A DNA stretch of 54,635 nt from a virus: the IMG/VR virus record IMGVR_UViG_3300047322_000465, positions 1-54,635 of that record; one strand, written 5' to 3'. Below the pieces are notes generated by a model. It was not told where the DNA came from and did no database searches. It saw nothing but the letters and a program-made list of their open reading frames with translations. The position numbers and the translations under genes are program-made. Below, piece by piece: positions 13,832 through 22,591 of the stretch. Each line of letters starts with the position of its first letter. Position 1 is the first letter of the stretch.

Positions 13832-15747
13832 TCAAGCAGACCCACAGCTTCGCTGCGCAGGTCGCGCCCCACGCTGCTGTGGGTCTGCTGGTCGTGGCCG
13901 CCGCCGCCACCCACGCCGCCGCCAGCGCGAGCGGCCACGAGATGCAGGTCGCACTGTGGGTAGCCGGTACCGCCTTCGTGCTCGCCGTGCTGGTCGGCAT
14001 GAAGCGCGGCGCGCGGATCGAGTGCCGCAAGGCGCGCGCCCGGCTTCAGCTTCTCCTGGTCGGCTCGGCGGCGTGGCTCGGCGCGGTGACCGGTGCCGGC
14101 CTGTCCTGGGGTGCGGTCGAGATCCTCGTGCTGATGGTCGGCGCGCTCTCGCTGCACTGGTGGCGGATGAAGCGCATCCCGAACCGCGCGGCGGCCGTCG
14201 CCGAGCCGGTAGGCGACTACGCCGCGCGCTGGCGCGAGTCCATCGGTTGCCCCGGGGGCGCGGCGCCCGGCTCGCGGCTCGTGAAGCCCGAGACGATCGA
14301 GTCGGGCGTGCGCTTCGACCTCCGTCTCGTCCCCGGCAAGCAGGACGCGAGCACGATCACCGGGGCCATGGAGAAGATCCGGGGCGGCCTCGGGCTGTTC
14401 GGGGATCAGGAGCTGCTGATCGAGCCGCACCCCACGCTGCCGGAGCCGCACCAGATCGCGACCGTGGTCACGAAGTCGCCCATCCGTGCCGAGATCCTGT
14501 GGCCCGGCCCGAGCACTTTCGACAGCGCGACCGGCACGGTGGCGCTCGGCCCGTTCGCCGACGGTATCGGTGTCGGTCGCTGGCGGGTATACAGCAAGTC
14601 CCGGCTCTACGGTGGCTACCTTCAGGGCGGCACCGACTCGGGCAAGTCGCGGACCGCAGATTCGATCATGGTGTCCATCGCCGCGAGCCGGACGCACCCC
14701 ACCGTCGTGCAGTACGCGGACGGTCAGGGCGGCGCGTCCTCGGCCATGCTCTCGAAGTACGCCGATCGGGTGGCGAAGAACCCGGCGGAGTGCCTGTCGA
14801 TGCTTCAGGACGCCGTCAAGGTCATGGAGATGCGGCAGGACGAGAACGACCTGGAGGGCTGGATCGGCTTCACGCCGCGCATCGACCGGCCTGGCCTGCT
14901 GATCATGATTGACGAGTGCCACCTCCTGCTGGTCTTCCCCGAGATCCAGGAAGCCGTGGCCGCCATCGCCAAGGGCGGGGGCAAGGTGGGTGTGGCGTGC
15001 GTGCTGGCCAGCCAGACCCCGCTTCTGAGCGCGTTCGGCGGTTCCGGGAAGAACAACTTCGCTGACGACATCCGGTCGAACCTGCTCATGGGCAACGGCC
15101 TCGTGCTGCGCTCGAAGTCCAAGGACGTGAGCCAGGTGTTCGGGGTATCGGTCAACCCAAGCGCCTTCCCGGCCACCCCGGGATATGCCTACCTCGTGGA
15201 CTCCATCGGGCGCAGCGCGCCGCTGCGCTCGTACCACTTCACCGACCAGCAGGCGGCGGCCTACCTTCCCGGCAGCGAGTGGCTGGAGCTGGACGCGGGC
15301 GCGGCGAATGCTGCCGGGCCGACCTACCTCAACCGACGTGCGATCCGCGACCGCGCCGCCGCTGCCAAGCGCGAGCGGGTCGAGGCGCTGAAGGCCGGGC
15401 GCCCGCTGCCGAAGGCCGCACCCGCGACCGCGCTGGCCGCGCCGCTCCCGGCAGTGACCGCCTTCCCGGTATGGGTCTCGCCGCCGAGGCCGGTTTCCCC
15501 CATCGCGCCGGCCGGCCCCCGGGTAACCGACATCCATCACCGCGCCACCGAAGCGCTGGCCGGCGGCGCGGTGCGTGCCGGCTTCACGATGCCCGGGTGG
15601 ATGGCGCGCGAGCTGGGATGCTCCGAGCGCTGGGCGCACGAGACGCTGAAGGACCTCGTGGCGCTCGGCGTGCTGGAGCGGCCGGACGGCACGCCCCAGG
15701 GGCGGTACTACCCCACCGGAAAGACTCTTTCGAGAAAGGTCGCCTGA
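13828..15747 (+). CDS. FtsK/SpoIIIE-family DNA translocase, TraB-like
   Basis: This 639-residue protein has two or three N-terminal membrane spans (about residues 12-35, 38-57 and 75-100), a RecA-like motor with Walker A GGTDSGKSR near 267-275 and Walker B LLIMIDECH near 356, a sensor-like ACVLASQTP segment near 390, and a C-terminal winged-helix-like domain (MARELGCSERWAHETLKDL) near 590-615. The order membrane-motor-winged helix is that of FtsK and of TraB, which moves double-stranded plasmid DNA between mycelial cells by reading short repeats. The surrounding small membrane genes favour TraB. A role in segregation or DNA positioning is the alternative. AAGGAGG lies about 10 bases upstream. 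Confidence 0.85.
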   Translation: MIKQTHSFAAQVAPHAAVGLLVVAAAATHAAASASGHEMQVALWVAGTAFVLAVLVGMKRGARIECRKARARLQLLLVGSAAWLGAVTGAGLSWGAVEILVLMVGALSLHWWRMKRIPNRAAAVAEPVGDYAARWRESIGCPGGAAPGSRLVKPETIESGVRFDLRLVPGKQDASTITGAMEKIRGGLGLFGDQELLIEPHPTLPEPHQIATVVTKSPIRAEILWPGPSTFDSATGTVALGPFADGIGVGRWRVYSKSRLYGGYLQGGTDSGKSRTADSIMVSIAASRTHPTVVQYADGQGGASSAMLSKYADRVAKNPAECLSMLQDAVKVMEMRQDENDLEGWIGFTPRIDRPGLLIMIDECHLLLVFPEIQEAVAAIAKGGGKVGVACVLASQTPLLSAFGGSGKNNFADDIRSNLLMGNGLVLRSKSKDVSQVFGVSVNPSAFPATPGYAYLVDSIGRSAPLRSYHFTDQQAAAYLPGSEWLELDAGAANAAGPTYLNRRAIRDRAAAAKRERVEALKAGRPLPKAAPATALAAPLPAVTAFPVWVSPPRPVSPIAPAGPRVTDIHHRATEALAGGAVRAGFTMPGWMARELGCSERWAHETLKDLVALGVLERPDGTPQGRYYPTGKTLSRKVA

Positions 15748-16205
15748 TGAAAGCGCCCCGCCACCTTCCCGACGTCGCGCACGCGCGCCCCGGACGTACC
15801 GCCGTCTACCGGTTCTACGACCGGCGCGGCGTGCTGCTCTACGTCGGAATCACCAACTCGCCGAGGCACCGTTTCGAGCAGCACGCCGCCGACAAGGAAT
15901 GGTGGCCGGCGGTGACGGGGCGGACCATCGAGTGGTGTGCGAGTCGCCGCGCCGCGCTGGAAGCGGAGTGGTTCGCGATCAAGAATGAGCGCCCGATCCA
16001 CAACAGGCAGCACAACGATCACTACCGGGGAGGCAGCTACGTCCCGGCACGCGGCATCGCGCGGCCGGCGTTCACGATGGTCGTCAGCGGAGTTCTGCTC
16101 GGCGCGGCGTGGACAGGGCACCTGGAGCTGAGCTGGATCATGCAGGCGGTCTGCGTGCTCGCATTCCTGGCCTCCTCCCAGTTGATACTGAGCCGCGCGG
16201 AGTAG
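15747..16205 (+). CDS. GIY-YIG nuclease fused to membrane spans
   Basis: This 152-residue protein starts at an ATG overlapping the TraB-like stop. Residues 18-90 fit a GIY-YIG nuclease: VYRFYD and LLYVGIT for the two core strands, RHRFEQH with the conserved Arg and His, and EAEWFAIKNERPIHN with the catalytic Glu and terminal Asn. Two hydrophobic segments follow (FTMVVSGVLLGAAWTGHL; IMQAVCVLAFLASSQLIL), which is unusual for this nuclease family. Membrane placement next to the translocase suggests DNA processing at the membrane or cutting of incoming DNA. It ends the transfer-like block. Confidence 0.8.
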   Translation: MKAPRHLPDVAHARPGRTAVYRFYDRRGVLLYVGITNSPRHRFEQHAADKEWWPAVTGRTIEWCASRRAALEAEWFAIKNERPIHNRQHNDHYRGGSYVPARGIARPAFTMVVSGVLLGAAWTGHLELSWIMQAVCVLAFLASSQLILSRAE

Positions 16206-16227
16206 CATCTGGACGTGTTTCCCCGGG

Positions 16228-16275
16228 GTCAACCCCTCGCGCCGATTGGACGACGGCGCGAGGGGTTGACTTTTC
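16228..16275 (+). terminator. Strong terminator ending the transfer-like block
   Basis: A 17-bp perfect stem (16228-16244 with 16254-16270), 9-base loop and TTTT make this one of the strongest terminators in the window. Its 3' arm also supplies the -35 of the next promoter. Confidence 0.9.
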
Positions 16276-16292
16276 CCGTGATCGCGTAGCCT
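16266..16292 (+). promoter_or_regulatory. Promoter for the structural genes, leaderless
   Basis: TTGACT (16266-16271) and TAGCCT (16287-16292) are 15 bases apart. The ATG at 16299 is 6 bases after the -10, so the transcript should begin at or next to the start codon. The -35 lies in the terminator stem, so terminator and promoter are fused. Confidence 0.55.
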
Positions 16293-16298
16293 GACACC

Positions 16299-16607
16299 AT
16301 GCCTGTCACGCCGCTTGTCCTGCTGATATACGCGCTGGCCGTCGCGCGCCTGACCGGCCTGATCGTAGAAGACGACATTCTGAGCATTCCACGCGACGCG
16401 CTGCTCGGGTGGCTCGATCCGACCCCGAAGAGCATCGGTTCGCACCTCGCGACGCTGATCACGTGCTACTGGTGCATGAGCATCTGGGTTGCCGCTGTGG
16501 TCGCCCCGCTCATGTGGTGGCACGGCATGAATCCGTACATCCTCCTGCCGGCCGTAGTGCTGGCGTTCGCGCAGGTCACCGGCATGATTTCCCAGAACGG
16601 CAGGTAG
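16299..16607 (+). CDS. DUF1360-like membrane protein
   Basis: This 102-residue protein has hydrophobic segments at the N-terminus (TPLVLLIYALAVARLTGLI), middle (WVAAVVAPLMWW) and C-terminus (YILLPAVVLAFAQVTGMI). VARLTGLIVEDDILSIPRD and CYWCMSIWVA match the pattern of DUF1360 proteins, often found near the portal gene in actinophages. The role is unknown; membrane attachment of packaging or early superinfection effects are possible. No ribosome binding site is evident, which fits the leaderless promoter. Confidence 0.75.
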   Translation: MPVTPLVLLIYALAVARLTGLIVEDDILSIPRDALLGWLDPTPKSIGSHLATLITCYWCMSIWVAAVVAPLMWWHGMNPYILLPAVVLAFAQVTGMISQNGR

Positions 16608-16612
16608 GTTTC

Positions 16613-18430
16613 ATGGCCCTTCGGCGCGCGCGTGAACCCGAGAAGGTCAAGGCGATGGTAGCGGCCACCGCCACGGTGCCGCTCGGCGCCGCGTCGGCCT
16701 GGTCAACCTGGAGGTACGGAAACCGCGACTGGCAGATCGAGGCGTGGCGCCTGTATGACATCGTTGGCGAGCTGCGGTTCCTCGCCGGCTGGATCGGCGA
16801 CTCGGTCAGCCAGGCGCGCCTCTACGTCACCGAGATCAACGAGAACGGCGAGGAGTCCGGCGAGGTCGAGGACGGGGAGATCGCGCGCCTGGCCGCCGTC
16901 CCGCTCGGCTCCGGCTCCCAGCGGGACGACAATCTGAGGCTGATGGGCATCGGGCTGGCCGTGTGCGGTGAGACCTGGATCATCGGGGAGGGCGGCGCGA
17001 CCGACGACCCGGAGAACTGGTTCGTCGTCTCGCCCGGCCAGCTCCGGCGTACCGGGTCGGAGATCACCGTCAAGCGCCCCATGCAGGTGGGCGGCGGCAT
17101 CCTCACGCTCCAGGACGGCGTGGACCTCCTCGTTCGGGCGTGGCGTCCGCATCCGAACTGGATCGAACAGGCCGACTCGCCCACGCGCGCCGCGATCCCG
17201 CCACTCCGCGAGATCGAGCTGCTGACGAAGCGCGAGTTCGCCGAGCTGGAGAGCCGGCTCACGGGCGCGGGAGTCTGGTTCCTGCCGGAGGGGATCGACT
17301 TCCCGCACGGCGAGGGCGACCCGGAGGGCGCGTCAGGTTTCATGGCGATGCTCCAGCGGGTCGCCGCGATGAACATCCAGGACCAGTCCCGCGCGTCCGC
17401 CATGGTGCCCATCATGGCGACCGTGCCGGATCACCTTGTCGAGCACATCCCGAACATGAAGCCGGTCACCTTCTGGTCGGACCTGTCCGATCAGATCATC
17501 CCGCTGAAGGACAAGGCGATCACGCGCCTGGGGTCCACCTTCGAGATCCCGCTGGAGCTGTCAACGGGGCTCGGCCAGTCCAACCACTGGACGGCGTGGG
17601 CGATCGGCGAGGAGGGCATCAAGCGGATCAAGCCCTACCTGGCCACCATCGCGGACGCGCTCACCCGGGGCTTCCTGGGGCCGGCGCTGGAGCGTGCCGG
17701 GCTGGACCCGGAGCGGTACGCCTTCGCCTTCGACGTGGCACCGCTGGCCGTCCGGCCGAACCGGCTTACCGAGGCGCTGGAGCTGTCCGACCGGTACATG
17801 CTGACCGACGAGGAGACCGTCAAGTCCGGCGCCTTCACGAAGAACCAGATGCCGGACGACGCCGAGCGCCTGAGGATGCTGGTCTTCCGCGCCGTGGCGA
17901 AGGACCCCACCCTACTCTCTGACCCCGGAGTACGCGCGGCGATCGGCATCGGCGGTACGGCACCGGCCGCCGTACCGGCACTGCCAGCGCCCGCTGAACC
18001 GACCGCGCCCGCGCCGGACAACTCCCCGCCCGCCGAGCCCGCCACGTCGCCGCCGGATACTGGCCAGCCGGGGCCACACTCGGTCAGCGCGCTCAGCGCC
18101 GCGAGCCGGCTCATGGTGCTCCGGGCGCTGGAGCTGGCCGGCGGCCGGCTCACCACACCAGCCGAGCGCCGGGGACGATGGGCGTCCATCGCGCGCCACG
18201 ACCTGCACGGGCGCGTCGGTCCGATCACCCCGGATAAGGCCGACCGGGTGCTCGAAGGCGCGTGGACTCACGTCGAGTCCGTGGCCGAGGCGGTCGGCAT
18301 GGAGACGGCGGAGCTTCAGCGCATCCTGCACGCGTACTGCGTCGAGCTGCTCACCCGGGGCATGACGCATCACGACGACCTGCTCACCAGCACGATGGGG
18401 TTGTCTCGCGACGTTCGGATGCTGCGGTGA
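16613..18430 (+). CDS. Portal protein
   Basis: This 605-residue protein, just upstream of a MuF-like gene and the capsid protease, is the portal: the 12-subunit ring through which DNA enters and leaves the head. WRYGNRDWQIEAWRLYDIVG near residues 34-53 and FLAGWIGDSVSQARLYVTE are typical of actinophage portals. A low-complexity Pro/Ala linker (about residues 445-485) precedes a C-terminal helical region. ATG at 16613 with CAGGTAGG upstream. Confidence 0.88.
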   Translation: MALRRAREPEKVKAMVAATATVPLGAASAWSTWRYGNRDWQIEAWRLYDIVGELRFLAGWIGDSVSQARLYVTEINENGEESGEVEDGEIARLAAVPLGSGSQRDDNLRLMGIGLAVCGETWIIGEGGATDDPENWFVVSPGQLRRTGSEITVKRPMQVGGGILTLQDGVDLLVRAWRPHPNWIEQADSPTRAAIPPLREIELLTKREFAELESRLTGAGVWFLPEGIDFPHGEGDPEGASGFMAMLQRVAAMNIQDQSRASAMVPIMATVPDHLVEHIPNMKPVTFWSDLSDQIIPLKDKAITRLGSTFEIPLELSTGLGQSNHWTAWAIGEEGIKRIKPYLATIADALTRGFLGPALERAGLDPERYAFAFDVAPLAVRPNRLTEALELSDRYMLTDEETVKSGAFTKNQMPDDAERLRMLVFRAVAKDPTLLSDPGVRAAIGIGGTAPAAVPALPAPAEPTAPAPDNSPPAEPATSPPDTGQPGPHSVSALSAASRLMVLRALELAGGRLTTPAERRGRWASIARHDLHGRVGPITPDKADRVLEGAWTHVESVAEAVGMETAELQRILHAYCVELLTRGMTHHDDLLTSTMGLSRDVRMLR

Positions 18431-19236
18431 CCGGGCCGGTCTGGGACGGCGAGGGCACCGACCCGTGGCTGCCGTATCGGCTGGACGCGATCCTGAAGGC
18501 GGCCAGCGCCGAGCGCACCATCTACGAGGTGGTGTGGGACGCACTGTCGAGCTGGCTCGTGGTCACCGCGCGCCGAGTACTGCGCGGTGCCATTCCGGAC
18601 CCGGACGCGATCTTTGCTCAGGTTCCCAGTTGGGAGCGGCACGTGGCCGACGTCATCACCACCGGGGTGATCCCGGTGATGGCGCGGGCGTACAGCGGAC
18701 TGTTCGGCCCGGAGTTCGGTTGGCGGGACCGGCCGAGCATCATCGACTACCTGGCCGGCGTGCACAACCGCCTCTCCGGCATTCCGGGTGAGGTCTTCGA
18801 TCTGGTCAGCGGGCAGATCGCGGCCGGCGTGACGCTCGGCGAGGGCATTCCCGAGATCGCGGACCGGGTGGACGAGGTGCTCTCGACCACCGACAGCGAG
18901 CGCTGGCCGAACCGCGCCGTGGTCATCGCACGCACGGAGGCGCTCGGCGCGCTCAACGGCTCGCGTACGGACGCCTTCGAGGAGTTCGCGGCTGAGAACG
19001 AGGCGCCGATGGAGCAGCTCTGGCTCGCCACCGCAGATCTCCGGACGCGACCCACGCACGTGCTGGCCGACGGCCAGCGGGTGGCGCTCGGCGCGCCGTT
19101 CATGGTGGGCGGCTTCGCGCTGATGTTCCCGGGCGACCCGGACGGCCCGGCGCAGGAGGTCATCCAGTGCCGATGTACCACACTCCTGCTCGAAGCCGGA
19201 GAAACCGTAGACCTGTCCCACCGACAGCTAAAGTAG
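18427..19236 (+). CDS. MuF-like head morphogenesis protein
   Basis: This 269-residue protein starts at a GTG overlapping the portal stop. It has the MuF-type features AVVIARTEALGALNGSRTDA near residue 160 and a C-terminal QCRCTTLL near 250. MuF proteins are minor capsid components packaged in the head. No toxin domain is fused. Confidence 0.8.
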   Translation: MTGPVWDGEGTDPWLPYRLDAILKAASAERTIYEVVWDALSSWLVVTARRVLRGAIPDPDAIFAQVPSWERHVADVITTGVIPVMARAYSGLFGPEFGWRDRPSIIDYLAGVHNRLSGIPGEVFDLVSGQIAAGVTLGEGIPEIADRVDEVLSTTDSERWPNRAVVIARTEALGALNGSRTDAFEEFAAENEAPMEQLWLATADLRTRPTHVLADGQRVALGAPFMVGGFALMFPGDPDGPAQEVIQCRCTTLLLEAGETVDLSHRQLK

Positions 19237-19245
19237 GGAATGATC

Positions 19246-20952
19246 ATGGCTACTCGCTTCCGCGCGCTGGCTGCCCCGGTGGACGCCTCCACCGGGGACC
19301 GGCGCCGCTTCGCCCCCGACGCGCTCACGGCCGCCCCGTGCCCGATGCCGCTGCGCTACGCACCCGAGGACATGGGCGGCCACGACGGCGCCGTGACCAT
19401 CGGGGCCATTCAGTCGCTGGAGATGGACGGCTCGCAGGTCTGGGCGACCGGCACGCTGTTCGATGACGTGTCCCGGGACACGATGCCCCGCATGGCCGAG
19501 AACGTCGCCGAGGCCATGAAGCTCATCACCGAAGGCGTGGCGGGCCTCTCGGTGGACCTGGACGACTTCGACGCGGTACCGGTCCTGGTCGGCACCGACA
19601 CCCCGGTCGGGATGGACGACCTCGAAGACCCCGAGGCGCAGATGGAGCTGTTGATCACGAAGGGGCGCATCCGGGCGGCCACCCTGGTGGACATCCCGGC
19701 CTACGTCGAGACGAACCATACCTTCGAGCTGTTCGACGGGGACGCGCCGAGCGCCATGGTTGCCGCACTGTCCGGCTCGACCAGCCTCCCCGTCGCCGAT
19801 CGCGAGTTGGCCTGGGATGGTCCGGCCGCCGCCGGCCGCATCTTCGACGCGCACAGCGACGCGGACGGAAACGTCGACAAGAGCGCGGCCTCCCCGGCGT
19901 TCCTGTGGGTCGACGGAGACGGCACGAAGCGCGGGGACTACAAGCTCGGGTTCGCGGACCTGATCGACGGCAAGCTCCAGATCGTGCCGCGCGGCGTCGC
20001 GGCCACGGCCGGCGGCCGGGGCGTGGACGCGACCGACCTTCCCGACGCGGACAAGAGCGCGATCAAGGGGCGCATCTGCGAGCTGTACGGGCACGTGCAG
20101 GACACCTTCGAGGACTGGCCGGACTGCCCATTCGACTCCGGCGCGGCCAGCACCAGCGCGCTGATCGCGGCGCTCGGCCCGGCCGCGCTCGCGCCGCTGA
20201 GCGCCTTCACGCCGCCGCCGATCACGAAGCCCACCCGGATGACCTACGACTTCGCGCACAACCCCCCGATCGCGTATGGGCACATCCTGGAGTGGGGCAC
20301 GTGCCACGAGGGCTTCAAGGATTCGTGCATCGTGGCGCCCCGGGACCCGAGCGGGGAGTATCGCGAGTTCCACACGCACCGTCGACAGACGGACGGCGGC
20401 GTGATCTACGCTGGCCGGATCACGGCCGGCGGCAAGCACGTCTCGGCCGAGGACGACAGCCTGACCGCGCACTCGGTCCGGCAGGCACACGACAAGATGA
20501 CGGTCGTGGCGTACGTCCGTGCGGTGGAAGATGAGTTCGGTGTGCTGGTCTGCGGTCCGATCGAGCCGGAACTGGACGACGCCACGCTGCGCATCCTCTC
20601 TCGCCGGAAGGTGTCCGGGGACTGGCGCGAGACGATCGACGGCCTCGGACTGGTGGAGGTGCTGGCGCTCAAGCCCGGCCCGCGCCACGAGTCCGAGCCG
20701 GGCTTCCCGATCACGTTCAGCTTCCGCGACGGGCGACAGGTCGCCCTGTGCGCCTCGCTCGGTCCGGACGATGACGACGCGTCGGGCGGCAGGGTGAACA
20801 CGGCCGAGATCTTCCGGCAGGCGTACAGCGTGATCCGGGAGGAGGAGGCGAAGCTGGCGGCGGCCGAGCTGGCGCGCGTGGAGCTGGGTGACGCCGTGAC
20901 GCGCGACGCTGAGATGATGGCGGCAGAGCTGATCGAGGCGACGGGAGTCTGA
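19246..20952 (+). CDS. Capsid maturation protease, large
   Basis: This 568-residue protein follows the MuF gene. The N-terminal 170 residues fit a phage prohead protease (RYAPEDMGGHDGAVTIGAIQ; GVAGLSVDLDDFD with a candidate Ser; ATLVDIPAYVETNHTFEL). The rest is longer than usual: a middle region around DYKLGFADLIDGKLQIVPRG and a later domain with EFHTHRR and GGVIYAGRITAGGKH. The tail end is helical and may act as scaffold. The ATG at 19246 is preferred to 19240 because AGGGA is 7 bases upstream of it. The catalytic triad cannot be fixed by eye. Confidence 0.78.
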   Translation: MATRFRALAAPVDASTGDRRRFAPDALTAAPCPMPLRYAPEDMGGHDGAVTIGAIQSLEMDGSQVWATGTLFDDVSRDTMPRMAENVAEAMKLITEGVAGLSVDLDDFDAVPVLVGTDTPVGMDDLEDPEAQMELLITKGRIRAATLVDIPAYVETNHTFELFDGDAPSAMVAALSGSTSLPVADRELAWDGPAAAGRIFDAHSDADGNVDKSAASPAFLWVDGDGTKRGDYKLGFADLIDGKLQIVPRGVAATAGGRGVDATDLPDADKSAIKGRICELYGHVQDTFEDWPDCPFDSGAASTSALIAALGPAALAPLSAFTPPPITKPTRMTYDFAHNPPIAYGHILEWGTCHEGFKDSCIVAPRDPSGEYREFHTHRRQTDGGVIYAGRITAGGKHVSAEDDSLTAHSVRQAHDKMTVVAYVRAVEDEFGVLVCGPIEPELDDATLRILSRRKVSGDWRETIDGLGLVEVLALKPGPRHESEPGFPITFSFRDGRQVALCASLGPDDDDASGGRVNTAEIFRQAYSVIREEEAKLAAAELARVELGDAVTRDAEMMAAELIEATGV

Positions 20953-20954
20953 GC

Positions 20955-21095
20955 ATGTGCCAGTGCGGATCGAAGCGGGAACGGTGGGAGGTCACCCTGT
21001 CCACCGGGATGAAGATCGTCAAGTCGTCGGAGGTGCAGGCGCGCAGCTTCGCGGCGCGCCACCCGGGGGCCACGTTCCGGAAGCTGGAGAAGTAG
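20955..21095 (+). CDS. 46-residue protein with N-terminal CxC
   Basis: This small protein starts two bases after the protease stop. It begins MCQCGSKRERWEVTL and then has a short beta/alpha pattern ending HPGATFRKLEK. Short CxCG proteins near capsid genes are common in actinophages; their role is unknown. GGGAGTCTGAGC lies upstream of the ATG. Confidence 0.7.
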   Translation: MCQCGSKRERWEVTLSTGMKIVKSSEVQARSFAARHPGATFRKLEK

Positions 21096-21097
21096 GG

Positions 21098-22024
21098 GTG
21101 CGGTCGGCCCCGAGCCGGTCCAGGCGCACCATCAATCTGGTGAGCCTGGATAACGGCGTCGGGCTGTCCGCCGACATGACCCTGCTGGAGGGCATGCTGA
21201 CCGGCGCCGGGTACGAGGTGCGCCGGGTGGACTGGCGGAAGGTCGCGATGCCCCGGTGCGACATCGCGATCTTCCTGGAGCTGTGGTCGCCCCGGCTCGC
21301 GCAGTACGCCGGCCGGACGGTTGGGGTGTTCAACCTGGAGTGGTTCCAGTCGAGCTGGGGGCGCGACCTGCCGAAGATCACGCAGCTCTGGGCGAAGTCG
21401 ACTGAGTCCTACGCCGCCTATCAGCGCCTCCGGCTGCACAACGCGACGCTGACCGGCTTCCTGTCCCGGGACCTGCGCGACGAGTCCGTGCAGCGCGAAC
21501 CGGTCGCGCTGCACCTGCGCGGGCACTCCGACTTCAAGAACACGGACACGGTGATCGAGGCGTGGCGCCGCGATCCCAGGTTGCCCCCGCTGACCATCGT
21601 CTCGGCGGTACCGCTGGCCGTGCCGCCGTACGTGCGCGTGCTCGGCCGGATCAGCGATGAAGAGTTGCGCGCGGAGATGAACCGCGCCGCCATCCACGTG
21701 TGCCCGTCGCGCGCCGAGGGGTGGGGACACTACATCACCGAGGCGCTGAGCGTCGGCGCGCTGGTGGTGACCACGGACGCCTCACCGATGAACGAGCACG
21801 TGACAAGCGACTGGGGTGCGCTAGTGACGCCGTCGGCGACCGGCCGGCATGGTCTGGTGACTGCGCACGGCGTGAGCGCGCGCCAGCTCGCGGAGAAGGT
21901 GCGCACGGCGGCGGCGGTACCGGCCATCTGGCGGACCGAGATGAGCAGGAAGGCGCGGGCGCACTTCGAGGCCCGGAACGCTAGCTTTACCGAGACAGCA
22001 TTGTCCCTATTGGCGAGGATTTGA
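21098..22024 (+). CDS. GT4-like glycosyltransferase
   Basis: This 308-residue protein has a GT-B-fold pattern: an N-terminal Rossmann half (NLVSLDNGVGLSADMTLLEG) and a C-terminal nucleotide-sugar half with HLRGHSDFKNTDTVIEAW, VRVLGRISDEEL and the retaining-GT E-x7-E-like CPSRAEGWGHYITEALSVG around residue 205. It would transfer a sugar from a nucleotide-sugar donor. It begins a three-gene cassette between protease and capsid, so virion proteins are the likely acceptors. The GTG at 21098 is assigned from its position after GGAGAAG. Confidence 0.82.
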   Translation: MRSAPSRSRRTINLVSLDNGVGLSADMTLLEGMLTGAGYEVRRVDWRKVAMPRCDIAIFLELWSPRLAQYAGRTVGVFNLEWFQSSWGRDLPKITQLWAKSTESYAAYQRLRLHNATLTGFLSRDLRDESVQREPVALHLRGHSDFKNTDTVIEAWRRDPRLPPLTIVSAVPLAVPPYVRVLGRISDEELRAEMNRAAIHVCPSRAEGWGHYITEALSVGALVVTTDASPMNEHVTSDWGALVTPSATGRHGLVTAHGVSARQLAEKVRTAAAVPAIWRTEMSRKARAHFEARNASFTETALSLLARI

Positions 22025-22025
22025 T

Positions 22026-22589
22026 ATGCCCCATCTGAGCGAGATCCTGAGACGCGAGCTGGCGACGTTCCGCGAGAAGGCTGGTCAGGACGACCTGGCC
22101 ATCGTGGAGACGGGCACCATCCGTAACACCGGAGAGGAGTACCGGGTCAACGATGGATGGTCGACACTCACCTTCGCCGAGGAGATCGCGGAGCACGGCG
22201 GCTCACTGCTCGGGATCGACCTCGACACGTCCGCCGCCGCCGAGGTGCTCGGAAAGCGGCTGGTGGACCTGGACATCGAGCTGGCCAGCGGCCACTCCAT
22301 TGACGTGCTGGCCAGCCTGCTCGCCCACGCGGCCGACCTCGGGCAGTTCGACGTCGCGTTCCTCGACAGCGACAACGACGCGGGTCTGATCCTGCACGAA
22401 TACCTGATCGTCAAGAACCTCATGAACAGCCCGGGACTGATCATGGTGGACGACGTGAACCTGACCTCGACCGGCGTCGTCAAGGGTCACCAGATCGTGC
22501 CGTGGCTCGACGCGCACGGTGTGCCGTACCGTCTGGAGATTCGTCACGGTGACGGATACGAGACCGGCGTTCTCGTCATCGAGGTCTGA
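22026..22589 (+). CDS. SAM-dependent methyltransferase
   Basis: This 187-residue class I methyltransferase has motif I-like VETGTIRNTGEE near residue 27, LLGIDLDTSAAAEV (acidic end of strand 2) near 62, FDVAFLDSDNDAG near 109 and LIMVDDVN near 138. The pattern resembles Methyltransf_24 enzymes that act on sugars. Between two glycosyltransferases, it probably methylates a transferred sugar. Confidence 0.8.
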   Translation: MPHLSEILRRELATFREKAGQDDLAIVETGTIRNTGEEYRVNDGWSTLTFAEEIAEHGGSLLGIDLDTSAAAEVLGKRLVDLDIELASGHSIDVLASLLAHAADLGQFDVAFLDSDNDAGLILHEYLIVKNLMNSPGLIMVDDVNLTSTGVVKGHQIVPWLDAHGVPYRLEIRHGDGYETGVLVIEV

Positions 22590-22591
22590 GT

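Noticed and set aside
13762-15639. A 625-codon open frame on the - strand
   Set aside because: It is antisense to the TraB-like gene, Arg/Gly/His-rich and lacks motifs; GC-rich DNA leaves such shadow frames open.
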